Assembly (NCBI GenBank): GCA_029239415.1
Contig: JAQZAY010000242.1
Coordinates: 1 to 9,432 of the forward strand
DNA from: Pseudomonas sp.
GTDB taxonomy: Bacteria; Pseudomonadota; Gammaproteobacteria; Pseudomonadales; Pseudomonadaceae
Reading direction: 5' to 3'
DNA: 9,432 bases
Under the pieces are notes generated by a model. That model was given only the letters and a program-made list of their open reading frames with translations. It was not told where the DNA came from and searched no databases. Position 1 is the first letter of the stretch, and every line of letters begins with the position of its first letter. Below are positions 1 through 6,763 of this stretch, piece by piece. The translations under genes and the position numbers were made by a program.

Positions 1-3000
1 CGGGGCGTTCCTGGAGCGCTTTGTCGATCAGGCGCGGCATATCGAGGTGCAGATCTTCGGCGACGGCCAGGGCAATGTGGTCGCCCTGGGCGAGCGTGAC
101 TGTTCGCTGCAGCGTCGCAACCAGAAAGTGGTCGAGGAAACCCCGGCGCCGCACTTGCCTGCCGCGACCCGCGAGGCCCTGCACCGGGCGGCGGTGAAGC
201 TGGGCGAGTCGGTCGCCTATCGCAGCGCGGGGACGGTGGAGTTCATCTACGATGGCGCCTGCGACGAGTTCTACTTCCTTGAGGTGAACACGCGCCTTCA
301 GGTCGAGCATCCGGTGACCGAGATGGTCACTGGGCTGGACCTGATCGAGTGCATGCTGCAGGTGGGCGCGGGCGATGAGCTCGACTGGGCGGCCATGAAG
401 CGCAAGCCCCAGGGCTGTGCCATCGAGGTGCGTCTGTATGCCGAGGACCCGCTGAAGAACTTCCTGCCAAGCCCGGGTGTGTTGACCGAGGTGTTCTTCC
501 CCGATGACGTGCGCGTCGACGGCTGGGTCAGTACCGGTACCGAGGTGTCGGCGTTCTACGACCCGATGATCGCCAAGCTGATCGTGCATGCCGAGGATCG
601 TGAGCAGGCGATCGCCAAGATGCAGGCGGCCCTGGGGGCGACGCGACTGCATGGTATTTCCAGCAACCTCGACTACCTTCGGCAGATTGTCGCGGAACCG
701 CGCTTCCTGGCGGGGCGGGTCTGGACGCGGATGCTCGACAGCTGCGTGTTCAAGCCCAGCGTGATCGAGGTGCTGGAGCCGGGGACCTACAGCAGCGTGC
801 AGGATTATCCGGGGCGCCTGGGCTACTGGAGCATTGGCGTGCCGCCGTCGGGGCCGATGGATGACTATGCGTTCCGCCTGGCCAACCGTATCGTCGGCAA
901 CCACGAGAGCGCGGCGGGCATGGAGTTCACCCTGCAGGGGCCGGTGCTGCGCTTCCACTGCGATGCCCTGGTCGCCCTGGCCGGTGCCGAGTGCCCGGCC
1001 GAGCTCGACGGCGAGGCCATGCCGTACTGGCGGCCGATCCAGGTCAAGGCGGGGCAGGTGCTCAAGCTGGGGCGCGCGCTGGATGGCTGCCGGACCTACC
1101 TGGCGGTGCGCAATGGCCTGGACGTGCCGGTCTACCTGGGCAGCCGTTCGACCTTTGCGCTCGGGCAGTTCGGCGGGCATGCCGGGCGGACACTGCGTCC
1201 TGGCGACATGCTGGCGGTTTCCCAGCCCGAGCTCGCGGCCTGCACCACGCCGGCGCCTGTCAGTGCGCCCTTGGCGGCAAGCCCGGAATTGATCCCGGAG
1301 TACGGCACGTCGTGGGACATTGGTGTGCTCTACGGGCCCCATGGCGCACCGGATTTCTTTACCGCCGAGTCCATCGAGGCGTTCTTCGCGGCCGAGTGGA
1401 CGGTGCACTACAACTCCAACCGCCTGGGCGTGCGCCTGTCGGGGCCCAAGCCTTCCTGGGCGCGTGTCGACGGTGGCGAGGCAGGCCTGCACCCCTCGAA
1501 CGTGCACGACTGCGAGTACGCGATCGGCGCCATCAACTTCACCGGGGATTTCCCGGTGATCCTGGCCAAGGACGGTCCTAGCCTGGGTGGCTTTGTCTGC
1601 CCGGTGACCATCGCCAAGGCCGAGCTGTGGAAGGTGGGCCAGGTGAAGCCTGGCGACCGCTTGCGCTTCCATCCCATCAGCTTCGAGCAGGCGCAGTTGC
1701 TCGAGCAGGCCCAGCAGGACAGCGTGGCCGCGCTGTCGGCGGTCAATCCGGTGCGGTTGCCGGCGCCAAGCGTGCAACCCGACGCGACCTCGTCGGCGAC
1801 GATCCTGGCGGAGCTGGCCGCCGATGGCGCCTGCCCGCGGGTGGTCTATCGCCAGGCCGGTGACAACTACATCCTCATGGAGTACGGCGACAACGTCCTG
1901 GACATCGCCCTGCGCCTTCGCATCCACTTGTTGATGGAAGCGCTCAAGGCCAACCCGATCGCCGGGCTCGAGGAGCTGGCGCCAGGGGTGCGCTCGCTGC
2001 AACTGCGCTATGACAGCCGTGTGCTGCACCAGCAGCATCTGGTCGATCGCCTGCTGGAGCTGGAGCGCAACCTGGGCGATGTCTCGCGCCTGAAGGTGCC
2101 GACCCGCATCGTCCACCTGCCCATCGCCTTCGAGGACAGCTCGACCCTCGGCGCCGTGCAGCGTTACCAGGAAACGGTGTGTGCCGACGCGCCCTGGCTG
2201 CCCAACAACGTCGACTTCCTGCAGCGCATCAACGGTCTCGAGCACCGTGACCAGGTGCGCGATATCGTCTGCCAGGCCAGCTACCTGATCCTCGGGCTGG
2301 GCGATGTCTATCTCGACGCGCCTTGTGCGGTACCGCTCGATCCTCGCCACCGCCTGCTGAGCTCGAAATACAACCCGGCCCGTACCCATACCGCCGAGGG
2401 CGCGGTGGGTATCGGTGGCATGTACATGTGCATCTACGGGATGGACTCGCCAGGCGGCTACCAGCTGGTCGGCCGTACGCTGCCGATCTGGAACAAGTAC
2501 TCGAAGAACGCCCAGTTCAAGGACGGCCAGCCGTGGCTGCTGCACTTCTTCGACCAGGTGAAGTTCTACCTCGTTGAAGAGGACGAGCTGAATGCCTTCC
2601 GCGAAGACTTCCGCGAGGGCAGGGCGCAGATCCGCATCGAGGAAACCGAGTTCGATTTTGCCCAGTACACCGATTTCCTCGAGAGCAATGCGCAAGGCAT
2701 CGCCGACTTCCAGGCCCGCCAGAAACAGGCTTACGACGCCGAGGTCGAGCGTTGGAAAGACGCTGGCCTGGACGGTCGGGTCGAGGCCGCCGAGGTGGTG
2801 GTGCAGGAGGAGGTCGAGCACCCGGGGCAACGCGTGTGCGCTGATCTCAATGGCAGCATCTGGAAGGTCCTGGTCGAGCCGGGGCAGGCGGTCAAGGCGG
2901 GCGACAAGCTGGTGATCGTCGAGGCCATGAAGATGGAGCTGGCGGTGGTGGCCCCGGTGGACGGCACGGTCGGTGCGGTTCGCTGTGTGCCTGGCAAGCC

Positions 3001-3058
3001 TGTCGCGCCGGGTGACGTGCTGCTCTACATCGACGCCCACGAAACGGCCAAGGCCTGA
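1..3058 (+). CDS. Urea carboxylase, 5'-truncated by the window edge
   Basis: Biotin-dependent cytoplasmic enzyme that makes allophanate from urea, bicarbonate and ATP (urea amidolyase route). The frame is open from base 2 to TGA at 3056-3058, giving 1018 visible residues. The family is about 1200 long, so roughly 185 N-terminal residues are missing. Numbered from base 2: the end of the biotin carboxylase ATP-grasp, with RHIEVQIFG near the edge and EVNTRLQVEH at 94-103, whose E94, N96 and R98 match the catalytic Glu/Asn/Arg trio of AccC; a KipA/AHS2-like domain from about 254 (VQDYPGRLGYWSIGVPPSGP) to about 565; a KipI/AHS1-like domain at about 613-860, with GIGGMYMCIYG and SPGGYQLVGRT; and a C-terminal biotinyl domain from about 944 with EAMKMEL, biotinyl lysine codon at 2930-2932. 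No frameshift is seen. Some relatives are guanidine carboxylases; the adjacent urt genes favour urea, but sequence alone does not settle it. Confidence 0.95.
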   Translation, partial: GAFLERFVDQARHIEVQIFGDGQGNVVALGERDCSLQRRNQKVVEETPAPHLPAATREALHRAAVKLGESVAYRSAGTVEFIYDGACDEFYFLEVNTRLQVEHPVTEMVTGLDLIECMLQVGAGDELDWAAMKRKPQGCAIEVRLYAEDPLKNFLPSPGVLTEVFFPDDVRVDGWVSTGTEVSAFYDPMIAKLIVHAEDREQAIAKMQAALGATRLHGISSNLDYLRQIVAEPRFLAGRVWTRMLDSCVFKPSVIEVLEPGTYSSVQDYPGRLGYWSIGVPPSGPMDDYAFRLANRIVGNHESAAGMEFTLQGPVLRFHCDALVALAGAECPAELDGEAMPYWRPIQVKAGQVLKLGRALDGCRTYLAVRNGLDVPVYLGSRSTFALGQFGGHAGRTLRPGDMLAVSQPELAACTTPAPVSAPLAASPELIPEYGTSWDIGVLYGPHGAPDFFTAESIEAFFAAEWTVHYNSNRLGVRLSGPKPSWARVDGGEAGLHPSNVHDCEYAIGAINFTGDFPVILAKDGPSLGGFVCPVTIAKAELWKVGQVKPGDRLRFHPISFEQAQLLEQAQQDSVAALSAVNPVRLPAPSVQPDATSSATILAELAADGACPRVVYRQAGDNYILMEYGDNVLDIALRLRIHLLMEALKANPIAGLEELAPGVRSLQLRYDSRVLHQQHLVDRLLELERNLGDVSRLKVPTRIVHLPIAFEDSSTLGAVQRYQETVCADAPWLPNNVDFLQRINGLEHRDQVRDIVCQASYLILGLGDVYLDAPCAVPLDPRHRLLSSKYNPARTHTAEGAVGIGGMYMCIYGMDSPGGYQLVGRTLPIWNKYSKNAQFKDGQPWLLHFFDQVKFYLVEEDELNAFREDFREGRAQIRIEETEFDFAQYTDFLESNAQGIADFQARQKQAYDAEVERWKDAGLDGRVEAAEVVVQEEVEHPGQRVCADLNGSIWKVLVEPGQAVKAGDKLVIVEAMKMELAVVAPVDGTVGAVRCVPGKPVAPGDVLLYIDAHETAKA

Positions 3059-3061
3059 CGC

Positions 3062-3784
3062 ATGCAGATCTCAGCCCCGAGAAAGCCGAAGGAGCGCCCG
3101 GATAACCTCGCCGAGCGGATCTACCTGCAGCTCAAGGAAGACATCTTCGAGTTCCGGCTGCTGCCGGGCGACCGCTTCAGCGAGGGGGAAGTGGCCGAGC
3201 GCGTGGAGGCCAGTCGCACCCCGGTGCGCCAGGCCCTCTACCGCCTGGCGCGGGAAGGCTACCTGGAGGTCTACTTTCGCAGCGGCTGGCAGGTCAGGGC
3301 GTTCGACTTCAACTACTTCGAAGAGCTCTACGACGTGCGCATCGTCCTGGAGCTGGCGGCCGTGCAGCGGTTGTGCCACATGGACGTGGAAAGCAACCCG
3401 GTGCTCAACGCCTTGAGCGCCCTCTGGCTGGTCGAGGAAGGCGCCCGCCTGCACGACACCAAGACCGTCTCGGCAATGGACGAGCGCTTTCACTGTGCGC
3501 TGGTGGAGGCGACGGGCAACAGCGAGATGGCCCGCATGCATTTCGAGATCACCGAGAAGATCCGCATCATCCGCCGCCTCGACTTCACCCAGGAGCCGCG
3601 TATCGCCGCGACCTACGAGGAGCATGGACGCATCCTCGGCGCGATCCTGCAGCGCCGTATCGACAAGGCACAGCAACTGCTGAAGACGCACATCGAGATC
3701 AGCAAGAAAGAAGTGCGCAAGATCACCCTTCACAGGCTGCATGTCGCGCGCCAGCGTGCACAGCTCAAGTCGGTGGTCACCTGA
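3062..3784 (+). CDS. GntR family regulator, FadR/FCD subfamily
   Basis: DNA-binding regulator of 240 residues, typical length for the subfamily. Residues about 15-80 form the winged helix-turn-helix, with SEGEVAERVEASRTPVRQAL at 40-59 as the helix-turn-helix core. Residues about 85-225 are a helical FCD effector domain. D140, H144, H188 and H210 have the order and spacing of the metal-binding Asp and three His known from FCD proteins, so a divalent metal probably helps to hold the ligand, often a small carboxylate. The ATG lies 3 bp after the urea carboxylase stop, with AAGG at 3050-3053 as ribosome site, so the two genes are almost certainly co-transcribed. Position between urea carboxylase and urtA suggests control of urea use; allophanate or a related metabolite is a guess for the ligand. 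Specific target and ligand are unknown. Confidence 0.92.
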   Translation: MQISAPRKPKERPDNLAERIYLQLKEDIFEFRLLPGDRFSEGEVAERVEASRTPVRQALYRLAREGYLEVYFRSGWQVRAFDFNYFEELYDVRIVLELAAVQRLCHMDVESNPVLNALSALWLVEEGARLHDTKTVSAMDERFHCALVEATGNSEMARMHFEITEKIRIIRRLDFTQEPRIAATYEEHGRILGAILQRRIDKAQQLLKTHIEISKKEVRKITLHRLHVARQRAQLKSVVT

Positions 3785-3857
3785 ACTTTTGATTCAACTG
3801 CCCAGTAATGCATCGACTTGCCCTCCGGCACTGACCATAAAAAATTGGAGCGTCCCC
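3785..3857 (+). other. Intergenic gap before urtA, no clear promoter
   Basis: Seventy-three bases between the GntR stop and the urtA start. It contains a short dyad TTGATTCAA at 3789-3797 just after the GntR stop, and the urtA ribosome site. I see no convincing sigma-54 or sigma-70 promoter and no terminator hairpin. Either urtA is read from the upstream genes or its promoter lies within the GntR gene or does not fit the consensus. The dyad is too short to call an operator with confidence. Confidence 0.4.
3847..3850 (+). promoter_or_regulatory. urtA ribosome binding site
   Basis: GGAG lies 7 bases before ATG 3858. It selects this start over the longer open frame that runs back to 3741 inside the GntR gene, and the chosen start puts a good export signal at the N-terminus. 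Confidence 0.8.
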
Positions 3858-5123
3858 ATGAAGCGTCGCAGTTTGATCAAGGCTTTCACTCTCTCGGCAT
3901 CGATTGCCGCCATGGGCATGGCCTGGACCGTCCAGGCCGCCGAGACCATCAAGGTCGGCATCCTGCACTCGTTGTCCGGGACCATGGCCATCTCCGAAAC
4001 CTCGCTCAAGGACATGGCCTTGATGACCATCGACGAGATCAACGCCAAGGGTGGCGTGAACGGCAAGATGCTCGAGCCGGTGGTGGTCGACCCCGCGTCG
4101 AACTGGCCGCTGTTCGCTGAAAAAGGCCGCCAGCTGCTGACCCAGGACAAGGTCGCCGTGGTGTTCGGCTGCTGGACCTCGGTGTCGCGCAAGTCGGTAC
4201 TGCCGGTGTTCGAGGAGCTCAACGGCCTGCTGTTCTACCCGGTGCAGTACGAAGGCGAGGAGCTGTCGCCCAACGTGTTCTATACCGGCGCGGCGCCCAA
4301 CCAGCAGGCGATCCCGGCCGTTGAGTACCTGATGAGCGAGGACGGCGGCGCGGCCAAGCGCTTCTTCCTGCTGGGGACCGACTATGTGTACCCGCGCACC
4401 ACCAACAAGATCCTGCGGGCGTTCCTGCACTCCAAGGGCGTAGCGGACAAGGACATCGAGGAGGTCTACACCCCGTTCGGCCATTCCGACTACCAGACCA
4501 TCGTGGCCAACATCAAGAAGTTCTCGGCAGGCGCCAAGACGGCGGTGATCTCCACCGTCAACGGCGATTCCAACGTGCCGTTCTACAAGGAGCTGGCCAA
4601 CCAGGGCCTGGACGCCACCGACGTGCCGGTGGTGGCGTTCTCGGTCGGCGAGGAAGAACTGCGCGGCATCCAGACCAAGCCGCTGGTGGGCCACCTGGCT
4701 GCCTGGAACTACTTCCAGTCGGTCGAGAACCCGCGCAACGACAAGTTCGTCGCCGACTGGAAGGCCTACGCCAAGGCGCACAACCTGCCGGGCGCGGACA
4801 AGGCCGTGACCAACGACCCGATGGAAGCCACCTACGTGGGTATCCACATGTGGGCGCAGGCGGTCGAGAAGGCCAAGTCCACCGATGTCGACAAGGTGCG
4901 CGAGGCGATGGCCGGCCAGACCTTCGATGCGCCCTCGGGCTTTACCCTGACCATGGACAAGAGCAACCACCACTTGCACAAGCCAGTGATGATCGGCGAG
5001 ATCCAGGATGACGGGCAGTTCTCGGTGGTCTGGCAGACCCAGGCGCCGCTCCAGGCCCAGCCGTGGAGCCCGTTCATTCCCGGCAATGACAAGAAGCCGG
5101 ACTACGCCGTCAAGACCCAGTAA
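3858..5123 (+). CDS. urtA: Urea ABC transporter substrate-binding protein UrtA
   Basis: Periplasmic urea receptor that delivers urea to the UrtBC membrane pair. The protein has 421 residues, normal for UrtA. Residues 1-27 are an export signal (MKRRSLIKAF, then a hydrophobic stretch), with likely cleavage VQA|AET after residue 27. The RRSLIK stretch fits the twin-arginine pattern R-R-x-hydrophobic-hydrophobic-K, so Tat export is possible. The mature part is a type I periplasmic binding protein of the Leu/Ile/Val and amide-binding group: IKVGILHSLSGTMAISE at its start, VVFGCWTSVSRK and LFYPVQYEGEE in the family-specific region, and a C-terminal PWSPFIPGN motif. These match UrtA rather than LivJ or AmiC. 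The next gene starts 76 bp later after a hairpin. Nitrogen control is known for urt operons elsewhere, but no site for it is visible here. Confidence 0.96.
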   Translation: MKRRSLIKAFTLSASIAAMGMAWTVQAAETIKVGILHSLSGTMAISETSLKDMALMTIDEINAKGGVNGKMLEPVVVDPASNWPLFAEKGRQLLTQDKVAVVFGCWTSVSRKSVLPVFEELNGLLFYPVQYEGEELSPNVFYTGAAPNQQAIPAVEYLMSEDGGAAKRFFLLGTDYVYPRTTNKILRAFLHSKGVADKDIEEVYTPFGHSDYQTIVANIKKFSAGAKTAVISTVNGDSNVPFYKELANQGLDATDVPVVAFSVGEEELRGIQTKPLVGHLAAWNYFQSVENPRNDKFVADWKAYAKAHNLPGADKAVTNDPMEATYVGIHMWAQAVEKAKSTDVDKVREAMAGQTFDAPSGFTLTMDKSNHHLHKPVMIGEIQDDGQFSVVWQTQAPLQAQPWSPFIPGNDKKPDYAVKTQ

Positions 5124-5138
5124 GTCTTGAAGCATGAG

Positions 5139-5173
5139 GTCGGGGGCCTGGATTGGGCCTTCGACCGACTTTT
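5139..5173 (+). terminator. Hairpin plus T-run between urtA and urtB (possible attenuator)
   Basis: The arm 5139-5148 (GTCGGGGGCC) pairs with 5156-5165 (GGCCTTCGAC): ten pairs, two of them G-U, closing a 7-base loop. Four T follow at 5170-5173, four bases past the stem. The T-run is short and offset, so this would be a leaky terminator or a 3' RNA-stabilising hairpin. Such elements often lie after a binding-protein gene and let it be made in excess over its membrane partners. The pairing is read directly; the function is inferred. Confidence 0.45.
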
Positions 5174-5806
5174 GCCTGGATCTTCATCGGGACTCTGTTA
5201 TGCGCTCCGTTCTTGTTCGCTTCATCCTGACGCTGGGGCTGCTGTTGCCCTGGCTGGCGAGTGCCAGTGACTCGGGTGACTTCGTCGCTGCCGATGCTTC
5301 CCGGCGGGCAGCGTTGCTCGAGTCCTGGGCCGCTCAACCCGATCCGGCTCGCATCGAACTGCTCGAGGCCTTGCAGCAAGGCCAGGTGGCCGTCGAGGGC
5401 GAAGCCAGGACGCTTCGCCTGAACAACCGCCTGCGGGGCCTGGTGGAGACGGCCCTGGCCAGCCATCGACTGCTCGCGGCCGATGCCCAGGTTCGCCTGG
5501 CCGCGGCCCGGCAACTGCAGAAAAGCGCCAAGCCGGCGCAACTGGAATTTCTCGGCCAGCGACTCGCTGGGGAGGCCGACGACAGCGTCCACGCGGCCTT
5601 GAGCCTGGCGTTGGCCAACCTGCAACTGGCCGATCCGGACCCGGCCGTGCGTTTGTCCGCTGTCCGTTTGCTCGGCGGCACCGGCGACCCGCTGGCCCGT
5701 ACTCGCCTGGAGGCCTTGCTCGCCCCGGGTGTCGAGGCTGACGCCAGCGTGCACACCGCCGCCGAGACCAGCCTGGCGCAGGTCAAGCGCAAGCTGATGT
5801 TCGGCG

Positions 5807-5867
5807 AGATCCTCGGCCAGGCCTTCAGCGGCATGTCGCTGGGCTCGATCCTGCTGCTCGCGGCCCT
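5807..5867 (+). repeat. 61-bp tandem direct repeat, copy 1
   Basis: Begins AGATCCTCGGCCAGG and ends GCGGCCCT. It is identical in all 61 bases to the adjoining copy at 5868-5928. It lies in urtB in the original frame and encodes the lead-in to the first core membrane segment (ILGQAFSGMSLGSILLLAAL). Confidence 0.98.
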
Positions 5868-5928
5868 AGATCCTCGGCCAGGCCTTCAGCGGCATGTCGC
5901 TGGGCTCGATCCTGCTGCTCGCGGCCCT
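5868..5928 (+). repeat. 61-bp tandem direct repeat, copy 2
   Basis: Directly abuts copy 1 with no spacer. Since 61 is one more than a multiple of three, it shifts the reading frame. Bases flanking the unit do not extend the match (G versus T before, A versus T after), so the junction has no microhomology beyond the unit. From here the downstream permease frame is the correct one. Confidence 0.98.
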
Positions 5929-6763
5929 TGGGCTTGCGATCACCTTCGGCTTGCTCGGGGTGATCAACATGGCCCATGGCGAGATGCTGATGCTCGGTGC
6001 CTATTCCACCTATGTGGTGCAGTTGCTGATGCAGCGCTACGTGCCACAGGCCATCGAGTTCTATCCGCTGGTCGCGCTGCCGGTGGCGTTCTTGGTCACC
6101 GCCGCGATCGGCATGGCCCTGGAGCGCACGGTGATTCGTCACCTGTATGGCCGTCCCCTGGAAACCTTGCTGGCCACCTGGGGCATCAGCCTGATGCTGA
6201 TCCAGCTGGTGCGCCTGGTGTTCGGGGCACAGAACGTCGAGGTCGCCAACCCCGGGTGGCTGTCGGGCGGGCTGCAGGTGCTGCCCAACCTGGTGCTGCC
6301 CTACAACCGCATCGTGATCATCGCCTTCGCGTTGTTCGTGGTGGTGCTGACCTGGCTGTTGCTGAACCGCACGCGCCTGGGCCTCAACGTGCGCGCCGTT
6401 ACCCAGAACCGCAACATGGCCGCCTGCTGCGGCGTGCCCACCGGGCGCGTGGACATGCTCGCCTTTGGCCTGGGCTCGGGCATCGCAGGACTCGGCGGCG
6501 TCGCCCTCAGCCAGGTGGGCAACGTCGGCCCGGACCTGGGCCAGGGCTACATCATCGACTCGTTCCTGGTCGTGGTGCTTGGTGGCGTCGGCCAATTGGC
6601 CGGTAGCGTCATGGCGGCCTTCGGTCTGGGGATCGCCAACAAGATCCTCGAGCCGCAGATCGGTGCCGTGCTCGGCAAGATCCTGATCCTCGCGCTGATC
6701 ATTCTGTTTATCCAGAAGCGTCCGCAAGGCCTCTTCGCTCTGAAAGGACGGGTGATCGACTGA
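5894..6763 (+). CDS. urtB: UrtB permease core, separate open frame after the duplication
   Basis: If the duplication is real, an ATG inside its second copy opens a 289-residue frame that is the UrtB core without signal peptide and periplasmic extension. It begins MSLGSILLLAALGLAITFGL, so it loses only a few residues before the first core membrane helix, and it carries the remaining helices, the conserved GVINMAHGE stretch and the loop that contacts the ATPases. No good ribosome site precedes 5894, and the shifted upstream frame does not stop until 6606, so stop-start coupling cannot supply it. An automatic annotation may call this urtB. I regard it as the 3' fragment of the broken gene; it might give weak function if translated. 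Its TGA overlaps the urtC ATG. Confidence 0.5.
   Translation: MSLGSILLLAALGLAITFGLLGVINMAHGEMLMLGAYSTYVVQLLMQRYVPQAIEFYPLVALPVAFLVTAAIGMALERTVIRHLYGRPLETLLATWGISLMLIQLVRLVFGAQNVEVANPGWLSGGLQVLPNLVLPYNRIVIIAFALFVVVLTWLLLNRTRLGLNVRAVTQNRNMAACCGVPTGRVDMLAFGLGSGIAGLGGVALSQVGNVGPDLGQGYIIDSFLVVVLGGVGQLAGSVMAAFGLGIANKILEPQIGAVLGKILILALIILFIQKRPQGLFALKGRVID

Larger units (their letters stand above)
5200..6763 (+). pseudogene. urtB: Urea ABC transporter permease UrtB, frameshifted by 61-bp duplication
   Basis: First membrane subunit of the urea importer, LivH-like. The start ATG 5200 has GGGA at 5189-5192 and gives a signal peptide (MRSVLVRFILTLGLLLPWLA, cleavage near residue 22); an upstream ATG at 5134 would bury that signal. 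Residues about 25-205 are the helical, HEAT-like periplasmic extension found in proteobacterial UrtB. The permease core follows. The frame is intact for 223 residues, ending GMSLGSILLLAAL; an exact second copy of 61 bp then shifts it, giving 245 unrelated residues to TAG at 6604-6606. The true frame resumes in the second copy and runs to TGA 6761-6763. Deleting one copy leaves 1503 bp, a clean 500-residue UrtB, with GVINMAHGEMLML and the cytoplasmic loop LGLNVRAVTQNRNMA. Rest of the gene shows no decay, so the lesion is recent or an assembly error. Confidence 0.9.

Noticed and set aside
3826..3840. Sigma-54-like site before urtA (CGGCAC as the -24 element)
   Set aside because: The -12 position reads CATAA and lacks the required GC.
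3813..3841. Sigma-70-like promoter before urtA (TCGACT, 17 bases, CATAAA)
   Set aside because: Only four of six matches in each box, and the predicted transcript start would fall inside the urtA ribosome site.
3777..5135. Long open frame (452 codons) on the - strand opposite urtA
   Set aside because: It mirrors the urtA codon phase, is rich in His, Arg, Leu, Gly and Val as expected for antisense of GC-rich coding DNA, and shows no domain.
5869..6606. The 245-residue tail read after the urtB frameshift as a new fused domain
   Set aside because: It is the out-of-frame reading of conserved urtB sequence, rich in Arg, Gly, Pro and His, with no domain resemblance.
5825..6727. Open frame of 300 codons on the - strand opposite urtB
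   Set aside because: Same antisense composition, and no start signal or domain.
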